DNA of 64,000 nt. Origin: Ostreococcus lucimarinus CCE9901 (lineage: Eukaryota; Chlorophyta; Mamiellophyceae; Mamiellales; Bathycoccaceae). Shown here piece by piece: positions 9,755 to 21,075 of the stretch. Each line of letters begins with the position of its first letter. Position 1 is the stretch's first letter. The stretch spans positions 744,001 through 808,000 of the forward strand of contig NC_009357.1 in assembly GCF_000092065.1 (NCBI RefSeq), in the 5' to 3' direction. The notes under the pieces are model-generated. The model was not told the origin of the DNA. It ran no database searches and worked only from the letters and a program-made list of their open reading frames with translations. Made by a program: the position numbers and the translations under genes.

Positions 9755-11119
9755 ATGTCCGCGACGGCGTGCAAGTTTTACCTCGCCGGCGCGTGCCGGA
9801 ACGGCGCGTCGTGTCGATTCTCGCACGACGCCGACGCGAGCGCGAGCGCGAGCGCGCGCGCGTCGACGGAGACGCGCGAGCGATGCAAATTCGTCGACGC
9901 CCCCGGTGGGTGCACGTTCGGCGATCGATGCAAGTACGCGCACGGCGCGAGCGACGCCGGCGCGAGCGACGTCGCGAGGGCGTTCAGTCGCGTGACGCTC
10001 GCCACCGGGGCGGGACGCGGGATGTCGGCGAGCGCGACGGCGTTCGCGCCGGGAGGGACGCGGGGGAACGCGAACGCGAACGGCGCCGAATACGAACACG
10101 GCGAAGAGGAGGACGAAGATTGGGGATACGTGGACGAACACGGGAATTGGGTGTCGTTCGACGACGAGGGCGAGGGCGCGAGGGAGTTTTTGGCGGCGCA
10201 GTTGCCGGACGAGGACGAGCTGTTGGGACTGACGAGCGAGGGGCCGAGCGGGGCGGGCGACGACGCGTGGGGGTTCTTCGACGAGGGCGGGAATTGGGTG
10301 TCGCTCGAGGGAGAGGGACAGCGGTACCTACAAACGCAGGAAGATTTGGTGCGTTGAGGACGATGGGCGTCGACGAGGAAGAGGGAGCGATGACGAGGAG
10401 GATGTACACTACGCGCGACGAAGTATTCGCCGCGACTGAATTCCGACGATTGTAATTTGATTCACGCAAGCGCTAACGATTATGCATGAGTCTGACGGCT
10501 TGCGCGTTTTCATTCCTCGCAGGGCATCGGTCGGGAGGACTCGTTCGTCGACGACGGCGTCGACGAAAGCGCGGATGAGGACGCGGAAGCGGAGGACGCG
10601 GAAGTCGCGCGACTCGAGGCTTCGCAAAATTTAGAGTGCGTGGTGTGTTTGGAAGTCGTCGTCGAGAAACCTCGCTTCGCGGATCGACGATTCGGGCTGT
10701 TGAACGCGTGCGAGCACTGCTTTTGCCTGAATTGCATTCGCGGATGGCGTCAGGGAGGAACGCAGCGAGGGGCCGAAGCGAGCGCTTCGAGCAACGAACA
10801 AGCGCGCATGTGCCCGATTTGTAGGACGACTTCTCACTTCATTACGCCGACGACGTCGTGGCCGAGAAACGACGAAGAAAAGACACAGATGATCGACTCG
10901 TACCGAGAACGGATGGGCAAAATACCGTGCAAACATTTCGACGGCGGCGACGGCACGTGTCCGTTTGGAACTTCGTGTTTCTACGAACACAGATACCGCG
11001 CTACGGGCGAGTTGGAGAGCGCCGAAGTACGGAAAAGCACCGCTTCAGACGGGAGTTTGAACATCCTCACTCCGGTTCGATTGAGCGATTTCATCCAGAC
11101 GTCGAGAAGGTTTAGATAG
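9755..11119 (+). CDS. MKRN: makorin-type CCCH zinc-finger RING E3 ubiquitin ligase
   Basis: Exons 9755-10348 and 10523-11119 join in phase 0 across a 174-base intron (donor GTGCGT, CTGAC at 10492-10496), giving 396 residues. Two CCCH fingers lie at the N-terminus (CKFYLAGACRNGASCRFSH and CKFVDAPGGCTFGDRCKYAH). The RING spans CVVCLEVV to CPICR with the makorin signature RRFGLLNACEHCFCLNCIR. A third CCCH finger follows (CKHFDGGDGTCPFGTSCFYEH, read with its flanks). This order is diagnostic of makorins, which bind RNA and ubiquitinate proteins. An acidic linker contains two copies of a WG-x-DE-x-GNWVS motif. The ATG at 9755 starts just ahead of the first finger; an in-frame one at 9680 adds 25 unconserved residues. 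Confidence 0.93.
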
Positions 11120-11213
11120 ATAGCGAACGTAGAGTTGATAAATGAAAAATGTTTACAATGCGTGGCAACTCGTTCGATGGTGGGTCTAAGGGTCGCGATT
11201 TCTTCGATCGTGT

Positions 11214-14200
11214 CTAAGGTTCATAACTCAAGTTCGGTCCCAACCAGCGTTGCACTTCAGAGAGCTCCATCTTTTTGCGGCCCGCGTATTCTTCAACTTG
11301 GTCAGACGTAAGCTTACCGACGTTGAAATATTCAGAGCACGCGCCTGCGAAGTACAAGCCAGAGACCGAGGCCGAGGGAAGCATGGCGAACGTCTCGGTA
11401 AGTTCGACGCCAATTTCTTCCTTGACCTTCATCAAGTCCCACATTGTCGCCTTTTCCGTGTGATCTGGCTGGGACGGATAACCCGGCGCTGGACGAATGC
11501 CTTGATATTTCACCTTGAGTAAGTCTTCGCAGTTGAAAGACTCATCCTTGGCGTAACCCCAGTCATCCTTACGGACGCGCTCGTGGAGCAACTCCGCGAA
11601 CGCTTCAGCGAGGCGATCAGCCAAGGCTTCCGCCATGATGTAGGAGTAATCGTCGTTCGCAGCCTTGAACTCGGCCGTAAGCTCATCGAGACCAAATCCA
11701 GCAGAGCACACGAACATACCGAGGTAATCCTTCACACCGCTATCCTTCGGGGCGATGAAGTCACTGAGCGCCATGTACGGCTCGTCGGTGTCTTTTTCGG
11801 CTTGCTGGCGGAGCGTGTAGAAAGTGTGGTGCGTCGTTGTCCGGCTTTCATCTGTGTAAACGACGATGTCATCGCCAACGGAGTTGGCCGGGTAGAAACC
11901 ATAAATACCCTTGAGAGTAAGTCTCTTGTTTTGCTTGATTTTTGTGATCATCGCGTTGGCCTCGTCGAAGAGCTTCTTCGCCTCGGGGCCGACAGTTTCA
12001 TCGTTGAAAATCTTCGGGTAGCCACGGTTCGGGTAGCGACCACGCAGCTGCCACACCTGGAAGAACGGATTCCAGTCAATGTACGGAAGCACATCGTCGA
12101 TCGACACCTCCATCGCCTTGGCTCCGCAGAACTTGGGAGTGACAGGGACATTCGGCGCGGCGGTGAAGTCCACCGGTTTCACAGTTGCTCTCGCCTTTTG
12201 GAGGGTAAGGTATTTACGATCCTCTAAACCAGCGTAAAATTCGTCACGCATCTCAGCGTACGTTTCATTGATGTCGTCCATGAAGTCAGCGTGCTTCCTC
12301 TTGTCCAACAAGGTCTGAGCCACTGGCACCGCACGCGAGGCATCGAGAACGTGAATCACACCGCCGGAGTAGTTTGGCGTCAGCTTCACCGCAGTGTGCA
12401 TCTTAGACGTCGTCGCACCGCCGATGAGAAGCGGGATTCTCATACCTGCCTTTTCCATCTCCTTTGCGACGGTCACCATCTCATCCAATGACGGTGTGAT
12501 CAAGCCCGAAAGACCCAAAATGTCAGCCTTGCTCTCTCTCACCGCATCTAAAATCTTTTCACAGGGACACATCACGCCAATGTCAATAACCTTGAAGTTA
12601 TTGCACCCTAAAACGACGGCAACAATGTTCTTACCGATGTCGTGCACGTCACCCTTCACCGTGGCGATCAAAAAGGTACCGGCGGTACTGGCTTCAGTGC
12701 TGCCGGTGAGAGCCTTTTCCGCATCCATGAAAGGGATAAGGTGGCCGACAGCCTTCTTCATCACACGGGCAGATTTAATAACTTGCGGCAAAAACATCTT
12801 ACCGGCGCCAAAGAGATCACCAACCACATTCATGCCGTCCATCAGTGGACCTTCGATGACTTCCAGGCAAGACTTGTACTTGTCGCCCACGCGGCACTCT
12901 TCCGTGTCAGCGATGCAGAACTCGTCAATCCCCTTGATGAGGGCATATTCGAGTCGCTTTTCGCACGGCTGGTTACGCCATTCCTTACCCGACCCAGCAG
13001 CCTTCACGGCACCACCGCCAGCGGCACCCTTCTTGCGAAGGTTGCAAGGAGTGGACTTCGGGTCAAGCGTCGCCGCAAATTCGAGCATGCGCTCAGTGGC
13101 GTTGGTGCATCTGTTCAAGAGCACGTCTTCGACGTATTCCAACAACTCCTTGTCCATCTTCTCGTACACATCCTCTTCGACTTGCGCGGCGTTCACGATA
13201 CCCATGTCCATACCGGCCTTGCAGGCGTGGTACAAGAAGGCGCTGTGGAACGCGCGGCGCACGGGCTCGTTGCCGCGGAAGGAGAAGGCCAAGTTGGACA
13301 CGCCTCCGCTGATTTTGCAACCAGGGCAGAGACGCTTGATCTCGCGAGTAGCGTTGATGAAGTCAACGCCGTAGTTGTTGTGTTCTTCCATGCCCGTGCC
13401 GATCGTAAGAATGTTCGGGTCAAAGATGATGTCTTGCGGGTTGAAGCCAAGCTGTTCGACCAAGAGCTTGTAAGCGCGGCAGCAAATGCGCACCTTCTCA
13501 GCTTCAGTCGCCGCTTGCCCTTCCTCGTCGAACGCCATCACGACGACGGCGGCGCCGTGACGCTTCACGATCTTCGCGTGATGCAAGAACTCTTCCTCAC
13601 CACCCTTGAGGGAGATAGAGTTCATGATGCACTTGCCTTGGCTGCACTTCAAGCCAGCCTCGACGACGTGGAACTTGGAAGAGTCAATCATGAAAGGAAC
13701 CTTGGAGGCGTCCGGCTCGGAAACGAGCAAGTTCACAAAGCGAGACATGGCAGTTTCGCCGTCGATCAAGCCGTCGTCCATGTTGATGTCAATGACGTGC
13801 GCACCGTGCTCGACTTGCTTGAGCGCGATGGCGAGAGCCTTCTCAAAGTTACCATCGACGATGGCCTTCTTGAAGATGGACGAGCCCGCAACGTTGCACC
13901 GTTCACCGAGGTTGATGAACGTCTTGCGGTAGTCATTTTCGTTCGGCACATAGTTGAACGGCTCGAGACCGGAGATGCGCATAATTTCTGGCACATCGTG
14001 CTTCTTGCGCGGCGTGTACGGTGCCACCATCTGGGCGAGAGCGCCGATGTGGTCATCCGTGGTGCCGCAGCAGCCACCGATGCCATTCAACAACCCCTTC
14101 TCGAGGAAGACGCGGCAGTCTTCGGCCATTTCAGCACCCTTTTGATCGTAACCACCCATGGCGTTCGGCAAACCGGCGTTAGGGTACGCGAACACCCAGC

Positions 14201-15365
14201 AGTCGGCGCACTTGCTCAAGTTCTCAATGTACGGGACCATGTCCTTGGCGCCGAGAGCGCAGTTCAAGCCAACAGCCATCGGCTTGGCGTGGCTGACGGA
14301 GTTCCAGAACGCCTCGTTCGTTTGGCCAGACAAGGTACGACCGGAGTTGTCGACGATGGTGCCGGAGATGAACAACGGAAGACGCGTACCGTAAGCCTCA
14401 AAGAACTTCTCAATGGCGAAAATCGCCGCCTTGGCGTTGAGCGTGTCAAAGATCGTTTCAACCAAAATCAAGTCCACACCACCCTCGACGAGTGCCTCAA
14501 TCTGCTCGTAGTACGCGTCAACAATCTCGTCGAACGTACACGCGCGGAACGCCGGGTTCTCGACGGATGGAGACACCGAGAGTGTTCTGTTCGTCGGACC
14601 AATGGCGCCGGCGGCAAAGCGCGGCTTGGCCGGATTTTGCTCCGTAAACTTCACGCACGCCGCCTTCGCCAAGCGAGCAGCGGCCAAGTTCATGTCGCGC
14701 ACTTCTTCCTTCTTGTCGAGCTCGTAGTCCGCCTGCGCGATCATCGTCGAAGAGAACGTGTTCGTCTCGATGATGTCGGCGCCCGCGGCGAGATACGCCT
14801 CGTGGATTTCAGAGATAACCTCCGGCTTCGTCAGCACCAAGATGTCGTTGTTCCCCTTCAAGTCATGCGTATGATTCTTGTAACGATCACCACGGAAGTC
14901 ATCCTCGCTCAGCTTGTACTTTTGCACCGCCGTTCCCATCGCGCCGTCGATCACCATCACGCGCTTTTGCATGATACCCTCGATGACGTCGAACGCCGCC
15001 GACTTCTTCAACGAATCCACCCACTTCGCGTACTTCGGCACCTTCGCTCTGTTTGTCTTCGGTTTCACCTTCGGGTACAAGTCGTAGTACCCCGGCGCGT
15101 CCCCGAACCGCTTCACCTCGTGCTCCTCCATCGCCTCCGCCCCGCTCAGTTCCAGGGCGAACGCGGCGATGATGCCGATCGGCGCCAAGATCGGCGTCAA
15201 CACGACGAACAACGCGGCGAACAGCGCGGCTATGGGCCAGGTCGCTAAGATGATAATCGCCCCTCGCTTACCGCTCCGACGAGACGCGTTGTACCATCGC
15301 GCGTAGGCGAGTCTCAGCGCCGGACCGTCGATGGCCGTCATCACGCGGGCGAGCGGCGACGCCAT
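11214..15365 (-). CDS. METH: cobalamin-dependent methionine synthase with hydrophobic N-terminal extension
   Basis: A single 1383-residue frame transferring a methyl group from 5-methyltetrahydrofolate to homocysteine. Domains in order: homocysteine domain ([13 protein letters not shown]; zinc cysteines in GLNCALG and GGCCGT), pterin domain ([13 protein letters not shown]), cobalamin cap and B12-binding domain ([11 protein letters not shown] supplies the axial His; [11 protein letters not shown]), and the AdoMet reactivation domain ([12 protein letters not shown]). Bacterial MetH has about 1230 residues. The extra N-terminus includes a strongly hydrophobic stretch (about residues 35-75: [19 protein letters not shown], then [15 protein letters not shown]) that could form two membrane helices, which is unusual for this soluble enzyme. 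Use of METH implies a need for vitamin B12 for this step. The ATG at 15365 was chosen because upstream codons are not conserved. Confidence 0.95.
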   Translation of the reverse strand: MASPLARVMTAIDGPALRLAYARWYNASRRSGKRGAIIILATWPIAALFAALFVVLTPILAPIGIIAAFALELSGAEAMEEHEVKRFGDAPGYYDLYPKVKPKTNRAKVPKYAKWVDSLKKSAAFDVIEGIMQKRVMVIDGAMGTAVQKYKLSEDDFRGDRYKNHTHDLKGNNDILVLTKPEVISEIHEAYLAAGADIIETNTFSSTMIAQADYELDKKEEVRDMNLAAARLAKAACVKFTEQNPAKPRFAAGAIGPTNRTLSVSPSVENPAFRACTFDEIVDAYYEQIEALVEGGVDLILVETIFDTLNAKAAIFAIEKFFEAYGTRLPLFISGTIVDNSGRTLSGQTNEAFWNSVSHAKPMAVGLNCALGAKDMVPYIENLSKCADCWVFAYPNAGLPNAMGGYDQKGAEMAEDCRVFLEKGLLNGIGGCCGTTDDHIGALAQMVAPYTPRKKHDVPEIMRISGLEPFNYVPNENDYRKTFINLGERCNVAGSSIFKKAIVDGNFEKALAIALKQVEHGAHVIDINMDDGLIDGETAMSRFVNLLVSEPDASKVPFMIDSSKFHVVEAGLKCSQGKCIMNSISLKGGEEEFLHHAKIVKRHGAAVVVMAFDEEGQAATEAEKVRICCRAYKLLVEQLGFNPQDIIFDPNILTIGTGMEEHNNYGVDFINATREIKRLCPGCKISGGVSNLAFSFRGNEPVRRAFHSAFLYHACKAGMDMGIVNAAQVEEDVYEKMDKELLEYVEDVLLNRCTNATERMLEFAATLDPKSTPCNLRKKGAAGGGAVKAAGSGKEWRNQPCEKRLEYALIKGIDEFCIADTEECRVGDKYKSCLEVIEGPLMDGMNVVGDLFGAGKMFLPQVIKSARVMKKAVGHLIPFMDAEKALTGSTEASTAGTFLIATVKGDVHDIGKNIVAVVLGCNNFKVIDIGVMCPCEKILDAVRESKADILGLSGLITPSLDEMVTVAKEMEKAGMRIPLLIGGATTSKMHTAVKLTPNYSGGVIHVLDASRAVPVAQTLLDKRKHADFMDDINETYAEMRDEFYAGLEDRKYLTLQKARATVKPVDFTAAPNVPVTPKFCGAKAMEVSIDDVLPYIDWNPFFQVWQLRGRYPNRGYPKIFNDETVGPEAKKLFDEANAMITKIKQNKRLTLKGIYGFYPANSVGDDIVVYTDESRTTTHHTFYTLRQQAEKDTDEPYMALSDFIAPKDSGVKDYLGMFVCSAGFGLDELTAEFKAANDDYSYIMAEALADRLAEAFAELLHERVRKDDWGYAKDESFNCEDLLKVKYQGIRPAPGYPSQPDHTEKATMWDLMKVKEEIGVELTETFAMLPSASVSGLYFAGACSEYFNVGKLTSDQVEEYAGRKKMELSEVQRWLGPNLSYEP

Positions 15366-15694
15366 GGTTTCGCGACTCACGGCGCGCGCGCGACGCCGCT
15401 CGGGAGGTCTTCGCGCGAGCGTTCGCGCGAAGAGAATTCCTTCGTGCCGCGGACGCGACGCGCGCGTGCGTGTGACGCGCGCGAGGGCGTCTGAGGGCGA
15501 CGCGCGCGCGGCCGCCGTCGCTCGAGGAGTCGCTTCGAGTGGATAGCGCCTGCGCCTGCGGAAAATCGAATTCGACGAGTCAGGACTCGTCGGCAGTCCC
15601 CGAATGACGTTTCTCCCGCGAGACGCGCGAGGGACGAGGGCGATTGAGGACGCGAAGCGTGGATCGGTGTGACAAAAACTAACGATTTGGCGCG
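15366..15694. other. intergenic, 329 bases
   Basis: This stretch lies between the METH start and the TIM50 stop, both on the minus strand. It presumably holds the METH promoter and the TIM50 3' end. I see no additional gene or clear repeat. Confidence 0.5.
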
Positions 15695-16804
15695 TCACGT
15701 CGTCGCCTTGGTGGATTGCGAGGGACGACCGACGTCGTAGCCGCGAGTGATTTTGGGCGAACTCTTGAGCTTGTCGCGACGCTTGCGCTGAAACGCGAAT
15801 TGACGCTCGCGGAAAATCTGAGGAATGTCTTTTCCCGTGGTTTCCATCTCCTTCTTGTAGGATTCGAGCACGATTCGAACGTCTTGGACGTTTAAGCGGA
15901 CGATGGACTCGAGGAATGGCATCAAGTCCAGCAGGGCGGTGTCTTTGGAGCCGTCTTCGTACGTCCACGGTTTGATGGGAATGACGTTGGCGGCGTGAAG
16001 CTCGGCGCTTCTCGGTTTGCTGCTAATGTACAAAATCTGCCCCATGTCCCGATTGAGCTTGCTTAAATCTCTGATGTACTCTCCGTTCTTGTACTGCGCT
16101 GATTCCCGATACAAACGATGAGTGACGTATCTCGTCGGGTCCAAGCGTTCGATGATCGGGTCGCCGTACGTCATCAACTGATCCGTGAAAATCACCATCT
16201 CGTAAAACTGCGACATGTGCTTCAGGAACGCGTCCACTCCGGGTCTCTTGAAAACCCTCCACCCGCGCTCGCGCTTCCAATTGGAGTTTATCAGCGTATC
16301 ATCTAAGTCTAACACCAGCGTGTGCGGAATGTACTCGGCTTGCGCCGGGTGATCGGGCAGCAACTTATCGCTGATCGGATCGAGATAATTATGCGACTGA
16401 TCGTCCATCCACTGACGAAACTTCAACACTTGTTCGACCAATCCTCCGTACGCGCCCTCGAGCGGCGTCCCGCGCATCGTCGTCGGCACGTGTTCGCCCG
16501 CCTCGACGCGTTTCGCCAGTTCCTCCGTCGTGCTCGCGTACATCGACCCCCCCACCACGCACCCCACGCCCGCTCCGACCACGAGCGCCGCGGTTCCGAG
16601 TCCATCGGATATCTTACTCGCCGTCGTCGGCGCTTTCGCCGCTTCTTCGCGCGCATCGCCGAACCAGCGTCGTTTCGTTCCTCCGCGCCAAGGATTCGCC
16701 GTCGCGTTCGGCGAGCTCCCGCGCCCGATCGCGCGCTCGCGTCCGCTCGGCCCGCTCGCGACGCCGCGCGCGCATCGCGCGAGTCGATCGGCGACGCGTC
16801 GCAT
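15695..16804 (-). CDS. TIM50: mitochondrial inner-membrane translocase subunit TIM50 (FCP1-like domain)
   Basis: A 369-residue protein with a basic, Arg-rich mitochondrial presequence, a glycine-rich membrane helix ([18 protein letters not shown], about 70-87) and an FCP1-like phosphatase domain facing the intermembrane space. Family blocks are [50 protein letters not shown] and YISSKPR. TIM50 receives preproteins emerging from TOM and passes them to TIM23. The HAD aspartates are intact (DLDDTL), as in plant relatives, whereas the fungal protein has lost them. The longer open frame upstream of 16804 has no conserved sequence and overlaps the SnRK1 beta gene, so the ATG at 16804 is used. Confidence 0.93.
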   Translation of the reverse strand: MRRVADRLARCARGVASGPSGRERAIGRGSSPNATANPWRGGTKRRWFGDAREEAAKAPTTASKISDGLGTAALVVGAGVGCVVGGSMYASTTEELAKRVEAGEHVPTTMRGTPLEGAYGGLVEQVLKFRQWMDDQSHNYLDPISDKLLPDHPAQAEYIPHTLVLDLDDTLINSNWKRERGWRVFKRPGVDAFLKHMSQFYEMVIFTDQLMTYGDPIIERLDPTRYVTHRLYRESAQYKNGEYIRDLSKLNRDMGQILYISSKPRSAELHAANVIPIKPWTYEDGSKDTALLDLMPFLESIVRLNVQDVRIVLESYKKEMETTGKDIPQIFRERQFAFQRKRRDKLKSSPKITRGYDVGRPSQSTKATT

Positions 16805-16940
16805 CGCCGCCGGTCTCGCGTCGCGTCGCGCGCGCGCGTTTTTGTGACGAATGCGCGAGTCGATCGTCGATCCCAATCGTGAATTCCGCACAAATACGCG
16901 CGCTCGCGCTCGCGCGCGTCTCTCGCGTCGCTCGTCGAGC

Positions 16941-17926
16941 ATGGGGAACGCGCAGAATAAGGCGCGAAACGCCTCGGACGGCGCGTCGGCGCCGGAGACG
17001 CGCGCGAGACGAAGCAGGGACGGGCGAGGGCGGGACGCGAGTCGGAGCAACGGCAGCGAGAGCGCGCGCGGCGCGGCGAGCGAGAGCGGCGAGCGAGGGC
17101 ACGGGGGATGGGAGGGCGCGGATGCGCTTTCGTACGGGTGCGCGCGCGATCGCGACGGCGAACGAGGGAGGGAAACGCGCGCGGGGCGCGCGGGGAAGAG
17201 AGTCCCGAGCGCGAGGGCGCGGCGCGGCGACGCGCGGCGACGAGGACACGACTGACGAACGCGCGCGCGAACAGACCGCAAACGCCCACGGTGCCGATAC
17301 CCGGCGGGGAGGGTGGAGGGGTGAATTACCCGGCGTGGGCGACGACGGAACCGGCGCTGGTGCCGGTGGCGATAAATTGGACCCAAGGCGGGAACAGCGT
17401 GGAGGTGGAGGGGAGCTTTGATAACTGGCAGTCTCGGCAGACGCTGCATCGGAGCGGGAACAGGGAGTTTGCGATCGTGATGTCGCTGCGACCGGGGGTG
17501 TATCAGTACAAGTTTATAGTGGATGGACAGTGGAAATACGCGCCGGATCAACCGGCGATGTACGACGAGATTGGCAACGTGAACAACGTGTTGGAGGTGC
17601 AGGAATACGTGCCAGAAATTTTGGATAGCTTGGATGCGTTTACGGCGCCGGCGTCGCCACCGGCGAGCTACGATTGCGCACCGTTTAACTCGGACGACTT
17701 TGCAAAGGAACCGCCACCGCTACCACCGCAGTTGCACATGACTCTGTTGAACATGCCCATGGTGCCCGACGCGCCGAATTTGCTCCCGCGACCGCAACAC
17801 GTGGTGCTCAATCACACGTATTGCGACGGGACAAAGTCGGAGAGCGGAGTGCAGGTGCTCGGAACGACGCACAGATATCGATCAAAGTACATCACGGTCG
17901 TCTTCTTGAAAGCCACGCAATCGTAG
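16941..17926 (+). CDS. SnRK1/AMPK beta subunit with glycogen-binding domain
   Basis: Exons 16941-17137 and 17275-17926 join inside a Gly codon across a 137-base intron (donor GTGCGC, ACTGAC at 17251-17256), giving 282 residues. It starts MGNAQNK, a typical N-myristoylation site of plant beta subunits. The carbohydrate-binding module has INWTQGGNSVEVEGSFDNW and GVYQYKFIVDGQWKYAPD. The C-terminal ASC domain has PPHL-like PPQLHMTLLN, LPRPQHVVLNHTYC and the terminal HRYRSKYITVVFLK. The protein scaffolds the SnRK1 energy-sensing kinase and its gamma subunit. The 65-residue myristoylated leader is low complexity. It is divergent with TIM50, 136 bases apart. Confidence 0.93.
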
Positions 17927-17969
17927 AATTGAGAATTCCAACTTCAACATCTAGCCTAAAAGCCTAAAT

Positions 17970-20555
17970 CTACGCGCACGTTCCCACGCACGCCGCCGCG
18001 CAGTCCGATTTCCATTCGTACTGACGCTCGTTCGCGTCGCCGACGCACATCCAACCGCCCGCGTTCTCGGAATCACGGAAAAATGCGTGCTCGAGCGCTC
18101 GACCCGCCGTCGGACGCTCGCTCGGATCCCAGGAGAGCAACTTGCGAAGCAGGCGCAGAGTCCAAACAGATTCAAAGCCGACGGAGAGGGGATCGCGCTC
18201 CTTGAAAACCTCCATCAACGCCGTCTCCGTGCAATCCCACGTCAGTAAAGGTGCGACTTGTGTGTTTGGAGGCACTATGCATAGTTCGAGCATCGCGCGC
18301 AGTCGGTAAGCGACCGCGCGAGCTTTTGGATGCACGCCGCGCAATTCTCGCTCGAGCGCCAATCGGGTCGTCTTGCGCGAGATTTGAGAAAACGCCTTGG
18401 GCGAGCCAAGCGCTAAAACTTCCGCCATCATCACGCCGAGCGACCACATGTCGTATTTTGACGTTCGCTCCACCCCACGATCATCACCGAAGAGAACTTC
18501 TGGAGGACTATATTCCGAAGTTTCTTGCGCCATGGACGGGCCGGAGGCTCCGTAAAGTTCCGAGCGACTACGAGCGTCCACGGCACTTCCGAAATCCCCG
18601 AGCCGAGCCTCGACGAAGTCGCCGTCAAGTTTGACGAATACGTTCGCAGGCTTAATGTCTCTGTGTACAATGCCAAATTTGGCGTGACTAACATCCACGG
18701 CGGCGAACACGTGCCTCAAAATTGTCTTCAGCGTTCGACGACCTTTGCGTTGAAGGCGCATGTCTCGCCACCATTCGCTTTGCGTGACAAGTTGCAAACC
18801 TTGCGATCCACCAACGGCTTCGGGGGCGTAAATGAGACGTTCGAGGGACTCGCCTTCGTCTTTGAAGACAAGCCATTGTTCGCTTCCACTCGATGGCGTT
18901 CTCTCAAAGGTGTGTACAAATCTCGCCAAGTGGGGTGACGAGCCGCAGAGCAGCCTTCCGAAGTACACCTCGCGCTCTGCGCTCAATCGTAAATCCGAGC
19001 CCTGATGCAACAGAATACGCTTCAAAATTACCCTGGACGATGCAAACGCATCTGATATTGTGTCAGGAGCGGGTTTACAATCCCATTCGTGCTCCGTCTC
19101 CCGCGACAACTTGCCACGCCACACCTCTCCGAAATGACCTCGAGCGAACGGGCGCTCGCCGGCGGCGAACGCATCTTCCTCGAAATTATCACCACTCGCA
19201 TCGACGATATCGACGTAAGAAGTGATGGCATTTGAGACACTCCCTTTTTCGCTCGTTCCAGGTGCTAACGCTAACGCTGCGAGCGCGCCTTCGATAGCAC
19301 TTTGCTCAAACGTCTTTCCGATGTCAGCCATCGGAAGTTCTTCGTAGTAATCGTCGTACCGGAACGGGATCTCTGCGGGTGAGTGAGGACCGGATGACCA
19401 TGCGATCATTTCCGTGATTTCATAAGCTGAAATACGCGCACCCACTCGGGGGATTTCAGCGACCAGGTCGGAAGGAGTGTGTTGAAGCGCCCCGTGCGCG
19501 ACGCTTTGAATTGGCCGACCCGAGGATAGCGCCCCGAGCGCGACGTTATCGGAGGCCCCAAGGCTAAGCGCACATTTGAGTGCGCGCTCGATTCCACTTC
19601 GCATGCCGCGTGTACTTGCTTCGCTAAACTCTATCGCATCCCAGCTCTCAGCAGCTTCATTTGCTGTGTCGGACCCGGCGTCGCCTCCGAGCGCGATGAC
19701 GGGAACGTTTTCGGCGCGTTCGCAGTCGTGTTTCCCATCGAACACGAACGCGCACGCATCGTCCGCGCGTAGAGCGTCGGTCGTTCCATCGCTTGTTAAT
19801 ATCAATCCCATTTCGTCCCTTTTCCATCGCCTGCGCATGATCTCCGGCGTGGCCACCACGCCAAACGCTTTATGCCTCGCGCCGCCGAGTGCGCGAGTGA
19901 CAAGAAGTTCTCCCCCCACGCGCAGTTTCCCACGCGCGCGCACTATCTTCACTCCTAGCGCATCTAATCGTTTTCTTTCGTTTTCGTTATCTAATCCATG
20001 ATCTTGTGTCAAACGTCGCGCCTTGGCGCGTCCTGACGAATCCGCAAAGCACGCGTACGCCGCGCTATCGCCCGCATGCGCCACCGCGAATCCATCCTCT
20101 CCGCTCGCCGCGAGCACCACCGTCGCCCCACCGCTCGAGCTCGACCGCGCCCAAAATTCGTCCAATTTCGCGATCGTCGTCTCCAGCGCTTTCGCGACGG
20201 CGCGTGACGCCGCCGCGGTCGCGCCGTCGCCGAGCGCGTCTTTGAAAATCTCCGCCGCCGCCAGCGTTGTCGACCTCGACGCCGCACCGCCGTCGTGCCC
20301 GTCGAACACGCCCACGAGATGGAGATGATGAGCACCACCGACGACGCACGCGTCTTCCTGAGCGCGACGGCGGCCTCGCGCGCGCGCGCACGCGCGTTCG
20401 AGTTCGAGCTCTGGGACAGCGGGCGCGTCGAGCGCGCGCAGCGCACCGATGACGAGCGCGATCGCGGCGACGAGCGAAGCGCGGGTGATGAGGAACGGCC
20501 TCAACGGTGCGACCTTCGTCGCCGGCGCGCGCGCCTCCGCGCGCGCGCGCGACAT
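17970..20555 (-). CDS. membrane-anchored PP2C phosphatase / Ser-Thr kinase fusion
   Basis: One unbroken frame of 861 residues. A predicted helix (ITRASLVAAIALVIGALRAL, about 24-43) precedes a PP2C domain with metal-binding motifs RAQEDACV, VGVFDGHDGG, AHAGDSAAY, LTQDHGL, ILTSDGTTDAL and GASDNVALG. The C-terminal half is a protein kinase: glycine loop RGHFGEVWRG, ATP lysine in RVILKRI, catalytic loop HRDIKPANVF, magnesium loop LGDFGSAVD and an SPPE in place of APE. All key residues of both domains are present, so one polypeptide may both phosphorylate and dephosphorylate. Land plants have PP2C-kinase fusions of related design. Substrates and the side of the membrane are unknown. Confidence 0.9.
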   Translation of the reverse strand: MSRARAEARAPATKVAPLRPFLITRASLVAAIALVIGALRALDAPAVPELELERACARARGRRRAQEDACVVGGAHHLHLVGVFDGHDGGAASRSTTLAAAEIFKDALGDGATAAASRAVAKALETTIAKLDEFWARSSSSGGATVVLAASGEDGFAVAHAGDSAAYACFADSSGRAKARRLTQDHGLDNENERKRLDALGVKIVRARGKLRVGGELLVTRALGGARHKAFGVVATPEIMRRRWKRDEMGLILTSDGTTDALRADDACAFVFDGKHDCERAENVPVIALGGDAGSDTANEAAESWDAIEFSEASTRGMRSGIERALKCALSLGASDNVALGALSSGRPIQSVAHGALQHTPSDLVAEIPRVGARISAYEITEMIAWSSGPHSPAEIPFRYDDYYEELPMADIGKTFEQSAIEGALAALALAPGTSEKGSVSNAITSYVDIVDASGDNFEEDAFAAGERPFARGHFGEVWRGKLSRETEHEWDCKPAPDTISDAFASSRVILKRILLHQGSDLRLSAEREVYFGRLLCGSSPHLARFVHTFERTPSSGSEQWLVFKDEGESLERLIYAPEAVGGSQGLQLVTQSEWWRDMRLQRKGRRTLKTILRHVFAAVDVSHAKFGIVHRDIKPANVFVKLDGDFVEARLGDFGSAVDARSRSELYGASGPSMAQETSEYSPPEVLFGDDRGVERTSKYDMWSLGVMMAEVLALGSPKAFSQISRKTTRLALERELRGVHPKARAVAYRLRAMLELCIVPPNTQVAPLLTWDCTETALMEVFKERDPLSVGFESVWTLRLLRKLLSWDPSERPTAGRALEHAFFRDSENAGGWMCVGDANERQYEWKSDCAAACVGTCA

Positions 20556-20619
20556 GGCGTCGTGTGGCGTCGTCGCGCCGGGACAGTTACAGTCGAGTCG
20601 AGCGGCTAAATGGTACAGA

Positions 20620-21075
20620 CTACATCGCTATGGCTATCGGACTACGCTGCGCGGTTTCTGGGTCTGCGTCGTCGACTACGACCTCATTCCGCAACAAAAC
20701 CCCCGCGAACGATGTGCCGATCGTCGCGAACGCAATCACGAGCCATATCCACCGCGGTGCTCGTCCGTGAGGCTTCTCTTCCGTCGTCGCTTCGTCCGCC
20801 GTCTGCGTTCGCGAGCTCCGCGTCAGTCTCGTCCCACTCGCGTCTCCGCGTCGCGTTCGATCGACCCGAGGTGTTCGTGGCAAAAAGTAGAGCGCACGGC
20901 GTGGTCTAAACCGCGCGCTCGTCGCAAGCCGACGAGCTGTTTGATGTATCCCGGATCATGAGTACGACCGCCATTTGTCGAGCGGCTATATAGATACACC
21001 GGGAAAACGAGACGAGACGCGCGTTCGAGGCGCGTTCGAGGCGAAGGAAAGACGCACATCGACGGTGGACGACAT
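20620..21075 (-). CDS. small single-helix membrane protein with plastid-type leader
   Basis: The gene is too split to be seen as one frame. Exon 1 (21075-21000) and exon 2 (20936-20620) join in phase 1 across a 63-base intron (donor GTGTAT, acceptor AACAG), giving 130 residues. The N-terminus (MSSTVDVRLSFASNAPRTRV and on) is Ser/Ala/Arg-rich without acids, like a chloroplast transit peptide. One hydrophobic helix follows (WIWLVIAFATIGTSFAGVLL), then an acidic stretch. Exon 2 by itself contains no usable ATG, which supports the splice. I do not recognise the family. The model rests on reading phase and composition only. Confidence 0.55.

Noticed and set aside
10349-10357. TGA after QEDLVR in the makorin as a possible second selenocysteine codon
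   Set aside because: It lies inside an intron with GTGCGT donor, CTGAC branch motif and phase-matched acceptor; makorins have no Sec site.
12642-15248. Open frame of 868 codons on the plus strand
   Set aside because: Lies wholly antisense to METH, whose conserved motifs fill the minus strand. The antisense frame is rich in His, Arg and Val with no domain; it is a codon-bias shadow.
15366-15968. 201-codon upstream extension of METH
   Set aside because: Basic, unconserved composition before the ATG at 15365; likely untranslated.
20881-20990. Possible tRNA or small hairpin RNA upstream of the small membrane-protein gene
   Set aside because: No A-box/B-box pair or cloverleaf could be drawn, and the region is explained by exon 2 and the 63-base intron.
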